From Bacillota bacterium (lineage in GTDB: Bacteria > Bacillota > UBA4882 > UBA8346): a DNA stretch of 64,000 bases. Under the pieces are notes generated by a model. The model ran no database searches. It was given only the letters and a program-made list of their open reading frames with translations, and was not told the DNA's origin. Below, in pieces: positions 35,013-44,297 of the stretch (positions are counted from its first letter, which is position 1; every line of letters starts with the position of its first letter). Position numbers and translations under genes: made by a program. The DNA lies in contig JAEXDA010000002.1 in NCBI GenBank assembly GCA_023401925.1, forward strand, positions 93,144-157,143, given 5' to 3'.

Positions 35013-35462
35013 TTATCTGATTTTAAACTTAGCATACTTCGCTATAATCGTAGAAGTAATAATCCCCATGATATTAAATTGAATGACCGCCATAATATTG
35101 GAAAGAGGATCGCTTCTCCCTTGGATTTCAATCCGTAAGAACTTCATAAAAAAACCGATGGAAGCCATCCAGATGATGGCTCCTACACCGATACCCTTGA
35201 GGATATAAAAATCCTTGCCGGTCAGCCGCAAAGTATAGGCGACCGCCATTCCAAAAGCCGATCCTAAGATAAATTGAGCAAGTAAACCAACGAAGTATCC
35301 CGTGGGAGTATGAATCAGCTGTTGGTTTAAAAAGATATTGGCTGCAGTTTCCCAGGTAGCAATGAATTTAAAACCAAGCAACCGGACCAAAAGATTAAAA
35401 AGGGTCATCGCCAAGGTGGCCGTCATCCCGGCTATTGTGCCAATGGTAATTGTGTCTCGCAT
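35013..35462 (-). CDS. Small integral membrane protein, unknown function
   Basis: 149 residues with four hydrophobic helices (about 5-25, 55-80, 88-108, 120-142) and few charged loops. AGAGGT precedes the ATG at a good distance. Not recognised. It is divergent from the KAS III-like gene with a 235-base gap, and convergent with the MATE gene. Confidence 0.7.
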   Translation of the reverse strand: MRDTITIGTIAGMTATLAMTLFNLLVRLLGFKFIATWETAANIFLNQQLIHTPTGYFVGLLAQFILGSAFGMAVAYTLRLTGKDFYILKGIGVGAIIWMASIGFFMKFLRIEIQGRSDPLSNIMAVIQFNIMGIITSTIIAKYAKFKIR

Positions 35463-35697
35463 AGTTTACCTCTTTTTTTGGAAATCGCTTCTTTTTAAAA
35501 TAAGTCCTGTAAAAATTCTTTCCGCTACCGCTACTCGATTATTCAATTACTTATGTTTAAATGAAGGTAGATTCAAGCCGGTTTCGCAACGGACATCCAA
35601 TATGCCCAGAAAAACGATATTCCGGAAAAGATCCTACAAGATAATTCAATCGTAAGCTGGAAAACTAGTCTCGGATAAGAAAGATCAGGGGGTATTG

Positions 35698-36699
35698 ATG
35701 ATGGCTCTATCAATCGCCAGTTTAGGTTATTATTTGCCGGAAAACCAGATTTCCAATGACTTTTTACTGGAAATGCTAAAGAAAAAAGGGGGACAATTGG
35801 TTGATATTGAAAGATTAAAAAAGAAATTAACTCATAATAAAGCCGAGTTTCGCCATTTTAAAAATCCTGACGAAACTGGGATGGATATGGCCGAAAAGGC
35901 TGCTAAAAAATGCCTGGAAAAGATCAATTTTGATCCCCGGGAATTGGATTTTATCCTGTATGTCGGGATGCTCCGCGATTATGTGGAACCGGCTATGGCG
36001 GTAATGTTGCAGGATAGATTGGGAGCAAAAAAAGCTCACGCTTTTGATCTCTCAAACGCCTGCAATAGTTTTTTGAACGGTATGGAAATCGCTTATCTGT
36101 ATGTGCGGACCGGGAAATACCGGAATGCTTTAATAGTAGGAGCAGAGGACGGTTCGGAACGGATTCCCTGGCATCTGTTTAATTCGGAGGAGAACTTTGC
36201 CGGTTTCTCGGCGCTGACCATCTCCGACGGTGCGGCGGCAATGTTATTGCAGGATGTTCCGGAACACCCGGGTTTCACGGAATTTGTTTTCGATACCTAT
36301 GGTGAATACAATGATCTCTGCCGGGTTAAAATCGGCAAAGAGCGGGATGATTTAAAAATCATGGTTAAAAGTAAAGAATTAGCCATCACCGCTCTCAAAA
36401 TATTACCGGAATTTGTGACCGCTTTTATGGAAAAAACCCGAAAGAATTTAGGCCGGATTGATATTTGGTTTTTTCACCAAGTCACCGGTGATCCCCGTAA
36501 TTTTTGGGGTAATTTAGATGAAGATCTGGTTAATAAAGCCTACAATACCTTTTCAAAGGTGGGTAACACCGGCAGTATTTCAATACCTTTGGGAATGGCG
36601 CTGGCAGAAGAAAACGGTAAAATGAAAAGAGGGGATTGCGTGGCGGCAGTGGTGGGAGCTTCCGGGTTCAGCTGCGGGGCTACGGCATTCGTGTATTAA
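35698..36699 (+). CDS. 3-oxoacyl-ACP synthase III (KAS III/FabH-like) family protein
   Basis: 333 residues with the thiolase-fold condensing enzyme layout. The catalytic triad is visible: cysteine in D-L-S-N-A-C-N-S-F-L-N-G, histidine in W-F-F-H-Q-V-T-G, asparagine in K-V-G-N-T-G-S-I-S-I-P-L. It therefore looks active in acyl transfer or condensation. No fatty acid or polyketide genes flank it, so it is not the housekeeping FabH of a fab cluster. AGGGGGT lies before ATG 35698 and ATG 35701; either may be used. Confidence 0.82.
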   Translation: MMALSIASLGYYLPENQISNDFLLEMLKKKGGQLVDIERLKKKLTHNKAEFRHFKNPDETGMDMAEKAAKKCLEKINFDPRELDFILYVGMLRDYVEPAMAVMLQDRLGAKKAHAFDLSNACNSFLNGMEIAYLYVRTGKYRNALIVGAEDGSERIPWHLFNSEENFAGFSALTISDGAAAMLLQDVPEHPGFTEFVFDTYGEYNDLCRVKIGKERDDLKIMVKSKELAITALKILPEFVTAFMEKTRKNLGRIDIWFFHQVTGDPRNFWGNLDEDLVNKAYNTFSKVGNTGSISIPLGMALAEENGKMKRGDCVAAVVGASGFSCGATAFVY

Positions 36700-36852
36700 C
36701 TTTTGCACTAGCAAGCGGATTCCAAAAATTATTTCAGCGGATATGGTTGATAGGCAACCAATCTTTTAGTAAGATTTAAAGGGAAACAATATGGGGTTGA
36801 ATCAGACGGGAAAGCCCCTGTTTGTTTTTTTAGACTGAAAGGGGGTGGCCGT

Positions 36853-37848
36853 TTGAATCGTGAGCTGATGGAGATTCTGCAACAGATTAGCGGTGAAGAA
36901 AGAGAAATATTGTCCGGCAGGCATGCCATCCAAAAAGAACTTTACACCAATTCACCCGGTTTTATCATCGACAGCAAGAAAATGATTTCCGAGGGCAAGC
37001 TGATCGACATCCGTCCGCATACCCGTTTTATCGGTTTTCCCAAACATAAACACAACTATATTGAAATCGTTTACATGTGTTCCGGTACCACCCGGCATAT
37101 TATCAACGGAAAAGACGAGATCCTTTTAGGTACCGGTGAACTATTATTTTTAAACCAACATGCTTTCCATGAAATTACGGCTGCCGCTCAAAATGATATC
37201 GCAGTAAACTTTATGGTGTTGCCCGAATTCTTTGATATCGCCTTTGAGATGATCGGTAATGATAATAATATCCAGGATAACATCAAGGATGATAATATCC
37301 TCAATCACTTCTTGAGCAGTGCTTTACAACGGGACCGATATGAGATCGGTTACCTCCATTTCAAAGTAGCGGGGATATTGCCGATTCAAAACTTGGTTGA
37401 GATTTTGGTTTGGAGCCTTATCAACCAGCAAAACAATAATCGCAAGATCAATCAAACCACGATGGGACTTCTTTTTTTGGAACTTTTAAATTATACCGAT
37501 CATATGGAACAGGAAAGGCCTGATCGATACGATGATTCACTGGTCATTGCCATCTTAAAACAGATCGACGAATCGTACCCTACCGTAAGTCTTTCACAGA
37601 TTGCTGAAAAATACAATCAGCCAATTTCCAAGTTAAGCAGGCTGATTAAACGGAATACCGGATATACTTATAAAGAGCTTTTGCATCAGAAACGCTTTAC
37701 CAAAGCAATTCAGCTTTTGAACCGCAGTACTCTCTCTGTTGAAGAGATTATCGCCGCGGTAGGGTATGATAATACCAGCTATTTTTATCGTAGTTTTCGG
37801 AAAATCTATGGCATGAGTCCAAAAACCTACCGAAGAATCAATAATTAA
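36853..37848 (+). CDS. AraC-family regulator, probable L-rhamnose activator
   Basis: 331 residues. The N-terminal cupin holds P-K-H-K-H-N-Y-I-E-I-V-Y-M, then G-T-G-E-L-L-F-L-N-Q-H-A-F-H-E-I. The C-terminal double helix-turn-helix holds V-S-L-S-Q-I-A-E-K-Y-N-Q-P-I-S-K-L-S-R and V-E-E-I-I-A-A-V-G-Y-D-N-T-S-Y-F-Y-R-S-F-R. TTG start after AAAGGGGG. It lies directly upstream of rhaB on the same strand with a terminator between, the position of a local rhamnose regulator. The sugar-binding assignment is by context. Confidence 0.88.
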   Translation: MNRELMEILQQISGEEREILSGRHAIQKELYTNSPGFIIDSKKMISEGKLIDIRPHTRFIGFPKHKHNYIEIVYMCSGTTRHIINGKDEILLGTGELLFLNQHAFHEITAAAQNDIAVNFMVLPEFFDIAFEMIGNDNNIQDNIKDDNILNHFLSSALQRDRYEIGYLHFKVAGILPIQNLVEILVWSLINQQNNNRKINQTTMGLLFLELLNYTDHMEQERPDRYDDSLVIAILKQIDESYPTVSLSQIAEKYNQPISKLSRLIKRNTGYTYKELLHQKRFTKAIQLLNRSTLSVEEIIAAVGYDNTSYFYRSFRKIYGMSPKTYRRINN

Positions 37849-37887
37849 TAAGATTTCCGGGAAAATAAACCGGCGAAAAGCCAACAA

Positions 37888-37927
37888 ATAAGGACGTAAT
37901 TTTGAATAAATTACGTCCTTATTTTTA
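37888..37927 (+). terminator. Intrinsic terminator after the AraC gene
   Basis: A perfect 15-bp stem (37888-37902 with 37908-37922), loop TGAAT, followed by TTTTTAT. A TATAAT at 37942-37947 just after it could be the -10 of an activator-dependent rhaB promoter; no good -35 precedes it. Confidence 0.88.
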
Positions 37928-37986
37928 TATGGTTGCAATACTATAATAAAAATGTAACAAAAAATAAAGATAATGTGGTGGGAAAC

Positions 37987-39384
37987 ATGAACAATCTTTA
38001 CTTGGCAATCGATATCGGAGCTTCCAGCGGTCGCCATATCCTTGGGACTTTGAAAGACGGCCAAATCACCCTGGAAGAGATTTATCGTTTCACCAATGAA
38101 ATGAAAGTCCGAAATAACCACCTTTGTTGGGACTTCGACTACTTATTTGAGCAAATTCTACTCGGCCTGAAAAAATGCGGCCAACTCGGAAAAATACCGG
38201 TTAGTATGGGCATTGATACTTGGGGTGTGGACTTTGTGTTGTTGGATAAGGATGAGCGAGTCCTGGGGGATACCGTCGCTTATCGGGATAGCCGTACGAA
38301 CGGCATGGATGGGGAGCTTCGCAAATTGATCTCGGAAGATGAGTTATACCGGCGGACCGGGATTCAAAAACAGTTGTTTAATACGATTTATCAGCTTTTG
38401 GCTTTAAAAGGGACCAACCAAGAAATATTGGACAGGGCGGAGCGGTTCCTGATGGCTCCGGAATATCTCAATTTCTTGCTGACGGGAATGAAAGTCAATG
38501 AATATACCAACGCAACGACCACCGGTATGGTGGATGCTGGGGAAAAGACCTGGGATCGTTCCCTCATCGAGCTGCTGGGCATCAAACCCTCGCTTTTCGG
38601 TGAGTTGAAACTGCCTAAAACCAGGCTGGGACTTTTACAGAAGGCAATTGAGGAAAAAGTGGGTTTTCAATGCGAAGTGGTGCTTCCACCGACTCATGAC
38701 ACGGCATCTGCAGTGTTGGCAGTGCCGTTGGCGGATAATCATTCCGTTTATATAAGTTCAGGGACTTGGTCGCTGATGGGTCTTGAAAAACCGGAACCTG
38801 ACTGCCGTGAAGCAAGCCGGTCGGCCAATTTTACCAACGAAGGCGGTTATGATTACCGTTACCGCTATCTAAAAAATATTATGGGGTTGTGGATTATTCA
38901 ATCGGTGAAAAAAGAATGGAGTGAGGGGTATTCCTTTTCCCAACTATGTGCCATGGCCGAGGCGGAGAAAGGTTCTCCATCCATCATTGATGTCAATGAT
39001 CAGACTTTTTTGGCGCCGCCCAATATGATCGAAGCTATCAAAGAATTTTGCAGGCAAAGAGGTTTGCCGGTTCCGATCCAGCCCGGCGAAATAGCTGCCT
39101 GCATTTATCATAGCCTGGCTCAAAGTTACCGGGATGCGGTTTTGGAAATTGAAACCTTGCAGAATATGGGAATTCATTCCATTCATATTGTCGGTGGAGG
39201 GAGCCAGGCGGATTACCTTAATAAATTGACTGCCCGGTATACCGGAAAACAAGTATTGGCAGGCCCCATTGAAGCCACTGCAATCGGTAACATCCTGTCG
39301 CAGATGCTGGGCGCCGGCGAATTTAAAACACTGGCAAAAGCAAGAGAGACCGTCGCAAAGTCTTTTCCTATCAAGAAATGGTGA
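37987..39384 (+). CDS. rhaB: Rhamnulokinase
   Basis: 465 residues of the FGGY kinase family. It phosphorylates L-rhamnulose to L-rhamnulose 1-phosphate. Visible are A-I-D-I-G-A-S-S-G-R-H (phosphate loop), G-I-D-T-W-G-V-D-F (catalytic aspartate region), P-P-T-H-D-T-A-S-A-V, Y-I-S-S-G-T-W-S-L-M-G and I-V-G-G-G-S-Q-A. Start ATG 37987 follows GGTGGG; an upstream in-frame TTG near the terminator is rejected. It is followed at 20 bases by rhaA. Confidence 0.94.
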   Translation: MNNLYLAIDIGASSGRHILGTLKDGQITLEEIYRFTNEMKVRNNHLCWDFDYLFEQILLGLKKCGQLGKIPVSMGIDTWGVDFVLLDKDERVLGDTVAYRDSRTNGMDGELRKLISEDELYRRTGIQKQLFNTIYQLLALKGTNQEILDRAERFLMAPEYLNFLLTGMKVNEYTNATTTGMVDAGEKTWDRSLIELLGIKPSLFGELKLPKTRLGLLQKAIEEKVGFQCEVVLPPTHDTASAVLAVPLADNHSVYISSGTWSLMGLEKPEPDCREASRSANFTNEGGYDYRYRYLKNIMGLWIIQSVKKEWSEGYSFSQLCAMAEAEKGSPSIIDVNDQTFLAPPNMIEAIKEFCRQRGLPVPIQPGEIAACIYHSLAQSYRDAVLEIETLQNMGIHSIHIVGGGSQADYLNKLTARYTGKQVLAGPIEATAIGNILSQMLGAGEFKTLAKARETVAKSFPIKKW

Positions 39385-39404
39385 TTTAAAAAGGAGGAAT
39401 TTAA

Positions 39405-40676
39405 ATGAGTGAACATGAGACGAACGTTGTGATGGAAAATTATCGCCTGGCGCGAGAAAGTTACCGCGCAATCGGTGTTGATTGTGACCAAGCGGTAGCC
39501 AAACTGAGTGAAATTTCAATCTCCATCCATTGCTGGCAAGGGGATGATGTCGGTGGTTTTGAAAACAGTGGGGGACTTACGGGGGGCATTGCCACCACGG
39601 GAAACTATCCGGGTAAGGCCCGTACCCCTGAAGAATTAATGGCTGATATTGATGAAGCCTTATCTTTGATCCCGGGTAAACACCGGCTGAATATCCACGC
39701 CAGTTATGCAATTAATGATGGAAACCCAGTCGAGCGCGATATGCTGGAGCCGAAACAGTTCGCTCTGTGGGTTGATTTTGCAAAGCAGCGGGGCTTGGGG
39801 CTTGATTTTAACCCTACTTTTTTTTCCCATTCCAAAGCATCCAGCGGGTTGACACTGTCGCATCCCGACGCGGAAATCCGGAATTTTTGGATTCGGCATG
39901 GCAAGGCTTGCCGGAAGATCGCCGCTTATTTCGGCAGAGAACTGGGAACCCCATCCCTTTGCAACCTGTGGATACCCGACGGATATAAGGATATTCCGGC
40001 GGACCGCCTGGGACCTCGCTTGCGTCTGAAAGCAAGCCTGGATGAGATCTATCGTGAAAAGTATGACTCCCGATATTTAATAGACTGTGTGGAAGGAAAA
40101 GTGTTTGGCATCGGGGTCGAAGCGTATACAGTGGGGTCTCATGAGTTTTACCTGAGTTATGCGGCAAAAAACGACCTTTACTTTTTGCTGGATAACGGTC
40201 ACTTTCACCCCACTGAAGCGGTTTCCGATAAGATACCGGCGCTTTTGGCCTTTTTTGACCGGGTCCCTTTACATGTAACCCGTCCGATGCGCTGGGATAG
40301 TGACCATGTGGTATTGCTGGATGATGAACTAAAGGAAATCGCTAAGGAAATCATCCGTTGTGACGCTTTGGACAAAGTCATGATCGGGTTGGATTATTTT
40401 GATGCCAGTATTAACCGGGTTGCCGCCTGGGTCATTGGAGTCCGGAACATGCAAAAGGCGTTGCTCCAGGCGATGTTAATTCCCCATGAAAAGCTCAAGG
40501 GACTTCAGGATAGCGGTAAATTTACCGAATTGATGATGTTGAATGAGGAGTTCAAAACATATCCGCTGGGTGCGGTATGGGATTATTTCTGCCAGCAGCA
40601 GAATGTTCCAATGAAAGATCAATGGTATGAAATCATTCGAAGCTATGAAACAGATGTTCAAATGAAGCGGAGGTAA
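39405..40676 (+). CDS. rhaA: L-rhamnose isomerase
   Basis: 423 residues close to the E. coli type in length and order. It shows S-I-H-C-W-Q-G-D-D-V-G-G-F-E, L-N-I-H-A-S-Y-A-I, G-L-D-F-N-P-T-F-F-S-H, D-N-G-H-F-H-P-T-E, and W-D-S-D-H-V-V metal-site segments. It converts L-rhamnose to L-rhamnulose. AAGGAGG precedes the ATG. Between rhaB and rhaD, so a classic BAD-type operon. Confidence 0.95.
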   Translation: MSEHETNVVMENYRLARESYRAIGVDCDQAVAKLSEISISIHCWQGDDVGGFENSGGLTGGIATTGNYPGKARTPEELMADIDEALSLIPGKHRLNIHASYAINDGNPVERDMLEPKQFALWVDFAKQRGLGLDFNPTFFSHSKASSGLTLSHPDAEIRNFWIRHGKACRKIAAYFGRELGTPSLCNLWIPDGYKDIPADRLGPRLRLKASLDEIYREKYDSRYLIDCVEGKVFGIGVEAYTVGSHEFYLSYAAKNDLYFLLDNGHFHPTEAVSDKIPALLAFFDRVPLHVTRPMRWDSDHVVLLDDELKEIAKEIIRCDALDKVMIGLDYFDASINRVAAWVIGVRNMQKALLQAMLIPHEKLKGLQDSGKFTELMMLNEEFKTYPLGAVWDYFCQQQNVPMKDQWYEIIRSYETDVQMKRR

Positions 40677-40681
40677 CATTG

Positions 40682-41503
40682 ATGAAGGTATTGGAAGCGG
40701 AATTCATGCAAGGATTTATCCGCATGGCTGATGACGGTTTCCGTCAGGGATGGCATGAGCGTAATGGTGGTAATCTTACTTATCGCATTAAACCGGAGGA
40801 AATCGAAGGAATTAAGTCGGAGTTATCCTTCAGCAAGCCTTTTGTCAATCTGGGCGTCAGGGCGGCTAATTTGGCGGGAGAATATTTTGTGGCCACCGGA
40901 AGCGGTAAATTCTTAAGAAATGTGGCGTTGGCCCCTCAAGATAACCTTTGCATCGTTCAAATCGATGAACAGGGCGAGCATTACCGAATAGTCTGGGGCC
41001 TCGAAAAAGGTGGCGTCCCAACCAGTGAGTTTCCTACTCATTTTATGAATCATAGTGTTAAAAAAGTAGTAACCGACGGAATGCACCGGGTGATTTACCA
41101 TGCACATACCCCGAGCGTTATTGCGCTAACCTTTGTCCTGCCGCTGGAAGATAAAGAATTTAGCCGGGTTCTCTGGACCATGGCCACAGAGTGTCCGGTG
41201 GTGTTTCCCGACGGGGTCGGGGTGGTTCCCTGGATGGTTCCCGGAGGAAGTCAAATCGCCTTGGCTACCTGTGTACTGATGAAAAAATATGATGTGGCCA
41301 TTTGGGCCCATCATGGCACGTTCTGCTCCGGTCCCGACTTTGATATTACCTTTGGTCTTATGCATACGGTAGAGAAATCTGCGGATATCTATGTCCGGGC
41401 TATGAGTTGCGGTCAGGGAATAAGACAGACCATTTCGGCCCAAAACCTAAGGGACATTGCCCGGGATTTTAAAGTAAAATTGCGGGAAGAATTTTTGGAT
41501 TGA
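40682..41503 (+). CDS. rhaD: Rhamnulose-1-phosphate aldolase
   Basis: 273 residues of the class-II, zinc-dependent aldolase family. Visible are N-G-G-N-L-T-Y-R, then A-T-G-S-G-K-F, Y-H-A-H-T-P-S (zinc histidines) and W-A-H-H-G-T-F. It splits L-rhamnulose 1-phosphate into dihydroxyacetone phosphate and L-lactaldehyde. It starts 5 bases after rhaA with GCGGAGG inside rhaA's end. The lactaldehyde reductase gene follows after 147 bases. Confidence 0.94.
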   Translation: MKVLEAEFMQGFIRMADDGFRQGWHERNGGNLTYRIKPEEIEGIKSELSFSKPFVNLGVRAANLAGEYFVATGSGKFLRNVALAPQDNLCIVQIDEQGEHYRIVWGLEKGGVPTSEFPTHFMNHSVKKVVTDGMHRVIYHAHTPSVIALTFVLPLEDKEFSRVLWTMATECPVVFPDGVGVVPWMVPGGSQIALATCVLMKKYDVAIWAHHGTFCSGPDFDITFGLMHTVEKSADIYVRAMSCGQGIRQTISAQNLRDIARDFKVKLREEFLD

Positions 41504-41650
41504 ATATAAATTTCAGGTGGCTTAAGCCGTGGTCGTACAAGCATATAATGGAAGTATCCAAATTTTAGGGAGGTGGAAGGCGGGCTCAATGGGGTTTGAG
41601 CTAGTCATCTTAATACGTAACCTGGTAAATTTTAATTTAAGGGGGAAAAG

Positions 41651-42820
41651 ATGATGGCAGTCAACCGGATGGTACTCAATGAGACTTCTTATTTTGGACC
41701 GGGCGCACGGAAAGTAATCATGGATGAGATTAAACGGCGCGGTTTTAAAAAGGCTTTTGTGGTAACGGATAAGGATTTAATCAAGTTCCATGTGGCTGAA
41801 ATGGTGCTTCATGAATTGGAAGCCGCCGGGTTTCCCTATCAAATCTATGATAATGTTAAACAAAACCCCACAGTTGCCAATGTTCAACAGGGTGTGGACC
41901 GTTTTAAAAATTCCGCGGCTGATTTTCTGATTGCTATTGGGGGCGGTTCGCCGATTGATACCGCTAAAGGGATTGGTATAATTGTGAATAACCCTGAGTT
42001 TTATGATGTATGCTCCTTGGAAGGAGTAGCCGCCACCAAAAAGCCGTCAATTCCTATCATCGCGCTTCCGACAACGGCCGGTACCGCGGCTGAGGTTACG
42101 ATTAATTATGTAATAACGGATGAGAAGAAAACCAAGAAGATGGTTTGCGTTGATCCCCATGATATACCGGTCCTGGCGATTGTCGATCCCGAGCTGATGC
42201 TTTCGATGCCCAAAGGGTTAACGGCAGCAACAGGAATGGATGCTTTAACTCATGCTATTGAAGGTTATATCACCAAAGGCGCCTGGGAAATGTCCGATAC
42301 ATTTTCACTCAAGGCCATCCGGATGATCGCCCGGCACCTGGAAAAAGCGGTCACGGGCCCTTCGGACATTACGGCCCGTGAGGGAATGGCCGTAGCTCAA
42401 TATATAGCGGGAATGAGCTTTTCCAATGTTGGTTTAGGAATTGTACACTCCATGGCCCATCCGCTGGGAGCTTTCTATGATACGCCTCATGGTGTCGCCA
42501 ATGCGTTACTTTTGCCTTATGTCATGGAGTTTAACGCACCGGCGGCTCAAGAGAAATTTAGAGAAATCGCCCGGATGATGGGTGTTCCGGATGTCGATAA
42601 ATTATCGTTGGATGATGCAGCATTAGCAGCGGTGAATGCAGTAAAGGCCTTATCGCAGAAAATAGGGATTCCCCAAAAATTAAGTGAAATTGGAGTGAAG
42701 GAAGGAGATTTGGAAGAATTGGCCCAGGCGGCTTTTCATGACGTCTGTACCCCGGGAAATCCCAGAGTTGTGAGCGTTTCAGACATTTTGGGACTTTACC
42801 GGAAAGCTTACTCATGGTAA
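41651..42820 (+). CDS. fucO: Lactaldehyde reductase (iron-dependent group III alcohol dehydrogenase)
   Basis: 389 residues. NAD-binding G-G-G-S-P-I-D-T-A-K-G-I-G and iron ligands in G-M-D-A-L-T-H-A-I-E-G, then H-S-M-A-H-P-L-G-A-F-Y-D-T-P-H-G. It reduces L-lactaldehyde from the RhaD reaction to L-1,2-propanediol, regenerating NAD under anaerobic conditions. GGGGG precedes two adjacent ATG codons (41651 and 41654). The position in the locus makes FucO more likely than another group III dehydrogenase. Confidence 0.92.
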   Translation: MMAVNRMVLNETSYFGPGARKVIMDEIKRRGFKKAFVVTDKDLIKFHVAEMVLHELEAAGFPYQIYDNVKQNPTVANVQQGVDRFKNSAADFLIAIGGGSPIDTAKGIGIIVNNPEFYDVCSLEGVAATKKPSIPIIALPTTAGTAAEVTINYVITDEKKTKKMVCVDPHDIPVLAIVDPELMLSMPKGLTAATGMDALTHAIEGYITKGAWEMSDTFSLKAIRMIARHLEKAVTGPSDITAREGMAVAQYIAGMSFSNVGLGIVHSMAHPLGAFYDTPHGVANALLLPYVMEFNAPAAQEKFREIARMMGVPDVDKLSLDDAALAAVNAVKALSQKIGIPQKLSEIGVKEGDLEELAQAAFHDVCTPGNPRVVSVSDILGLYRKAYSW

Positions 42821-43307
42821 AGGTCTTAACTATTGGGATTTAAACCCTCGGCTCCAGCCGATGGTGGTTGAGTTTTTCCCCTTGATGATTCAACATTATT
42901 GAAAACCGCCTGTTTTTTGATTGGGAGTAATAATTTCAAATCGATACAGGGGGTTTTCTGTTTTTCAAACCTTATTTTGTTTTTATGCTCTTTGAAGATA
43001 ATGATAGATGATTTTCAGGGTTTTTTAACCATTTGGATACCCCTAAAAAAATAATTTACTAAAAATAAATTTGCGATTATGATAGTAGTGAAGTATTGAG
43101 TATTAAGCATCAAGTATCATAATTAAACAATCATAAATTTGCATAAACGAACACACCGACGTTAAATGACCTTAAAGATGGATATTTTTATTGATTCCTG
43201 GTTATTGACATCTGAAATTCTTATTCGATGATGGAATTCCAATGAAAGGTATTTTAATTGTCACTTCGAAATTGTGTTGCGTGAGCTAAAACTAAAGGGG
43301 TATGGCA
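42821..43307. other. Intergenic region between fucO and the DeoR gene
   Basis: 487 bases with no gene. It holds the fucO terminator (42901-42965), A/T-rich sequence with short tandem-like runs of AGTATTGAGTATTAAGCATC type near 43090-43120, and ACGAACACACCGACG at 43147-43161. A close match to the last lies upstream of the second ABC ATPase gene. The rest shows nothing I can name. Confidence 0.6.
42901..42965 (+). terminator. Probable intrinsic terminator after fucO
   Basis: GAAAACCGCCTGT (42901-42913) pairs with ACAGGGGGTTTTC (42946-42958) except one position; the loop is about 32 bases and a T-run follows. It lies 80 bases past the fucO stop. Confidence 0.65.
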
Positions 43308-44090
43308 ATGTTTGCGATTGAACGGCAGCAAAAAATAAAAGACATGCTGATGACTGAAAAACGGGTGGATGTATTGGAATTAAGCAGGATGTTTTCTGTT
43401 TCAGAGGTTACCATCCGCCGTGATTTGGAAAAATTTTCAAAAGATGGTTTAGTCATTAAGACATATGGCGGTGCGGTATTGAATGAAGAGGGGAGGTTAC
43501 TGCAGGAACCGGCTGTTCATCGCGAAAAGTCTGATGATGGAATTATCGAGGATCACAAAATGATCGGACGGATAGCCGCGGAGATGATTGAACCCGGCGA
43601 AGCGGTATTTTTGACTCCCGGTACCACCTGTCTGGAAATAGCCAAAAACATGTACAACAAAAAGGCAACCGTGGTCACCAATGATCTAAATATTGGCATG
43701 GCCTTGAAGGATTTTGCGGGAGTGAAGACGATTGTCACCGGGGGAGATCTGGTGCAGTCGACCGGTATTTTAGTAGGTCATTTTTCTCAAGAGATTTTAA
43801 AAGGGATCTATATTAACAAGGCTTTTATCGGGGTCAAAGGGGTAAGTATTGAATCGGGATATACCTTAGATAGTTATGAAGAGTCCGTAATTGTCAAAAC
43901 TGTAATGGAGATCTCCAAAGATACGATCATCGTAGCCGATCAATCGAAATTTGAAAAAACGGCTTTTGCCGGATTAGGCGATTTGACCATGGCCAAAAAA
44001 GTGATTACCAATCGCCAGATTTCTGCAGAATATAAAAAATTCTTTTTTGAACACGCCGTGAAACTGTACACGACTTATGAATTTGAATAA
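43308..44090 (+). CDS. DeoR/GlpR-family sugar regulator
   Basis: 260 residues. The N-terminal DeoR helix-turn-helix: E-R-Q-Q-K-I-K-D-M-L, V-D-V-L-E-L-S-R-M-F-S-V-S-E-V-T-I-R-R-D-L. The C-terminal sensor domain of the sugar-phosphate isomerase-like type contains T-P-G-T-T-C-L-E-I-A, V-V-T-N-D-L-N-I and V-A-D-Q-S-K-F. These repress sugar operons until a phosphorylated intermediate binds. It lies at the head of the transporter genes; in Rhizobium a DeoR-type RhaR controls rhamnose genes, a useful parallel. ATG 43308 fits AAGGGG better than ATG 43302. Confidence 0.9.
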   Translation: MFAIERQQKIKDMLMTEKRVDVLELSRMFSVSEVTIRRDLEKFSKDGLVIKTYGGAVLNEEGRLLQEPAVHREKSDDGIIEDHKMIGRIAAEMIEPGEAVFLTPGTTCLEIAKNMYNKKATVVTNDLNIGMALKDFAGVKTIVTGGDLVQSTGILVGHFSQEILKGIYINKAFIGVKGVSIESGYTLDSYEESVIVKTVMEISKDTIIVADQSKFEKTAFAGLGDLTMAKKVITNRQISAEYKKFFFEHAVKLYTTYEFE

Positions 44091-44297
44091 CCAGAATATC
44101 CATTTATTTCGAACACTAAAATAATAGCAGTTCATTGTTGATCCATACTCGATCACTGCTCATGAAGGGGCATCCGCTCACTGCAGTAAGCTTAGCTATA
44201 AGCTATCGGCTGTTAATTTTAAGTTAAAAGTCTCTCTTCGAGCCGGTTCATACCTGGACTTGAGATTGTCAACGATAGAATCCAAGGGGGCAACAGA

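Noticed and set aside
41589..41654. Small frame of about 21 codons between rhaD and fucO
   Set aside because: It has a purine-rich upstream region but no family resemblance and ends in the fucO ribosome site; treated as non-coding leader.
43081..43130. CRISPR-like or tandem array from AGTATTGAGTATTAAGCATCAAGTATC runs
   Set aside because: The units are 8-10 bases, imperfect and without spacers; simple A/T-rich low-complexity sequence.
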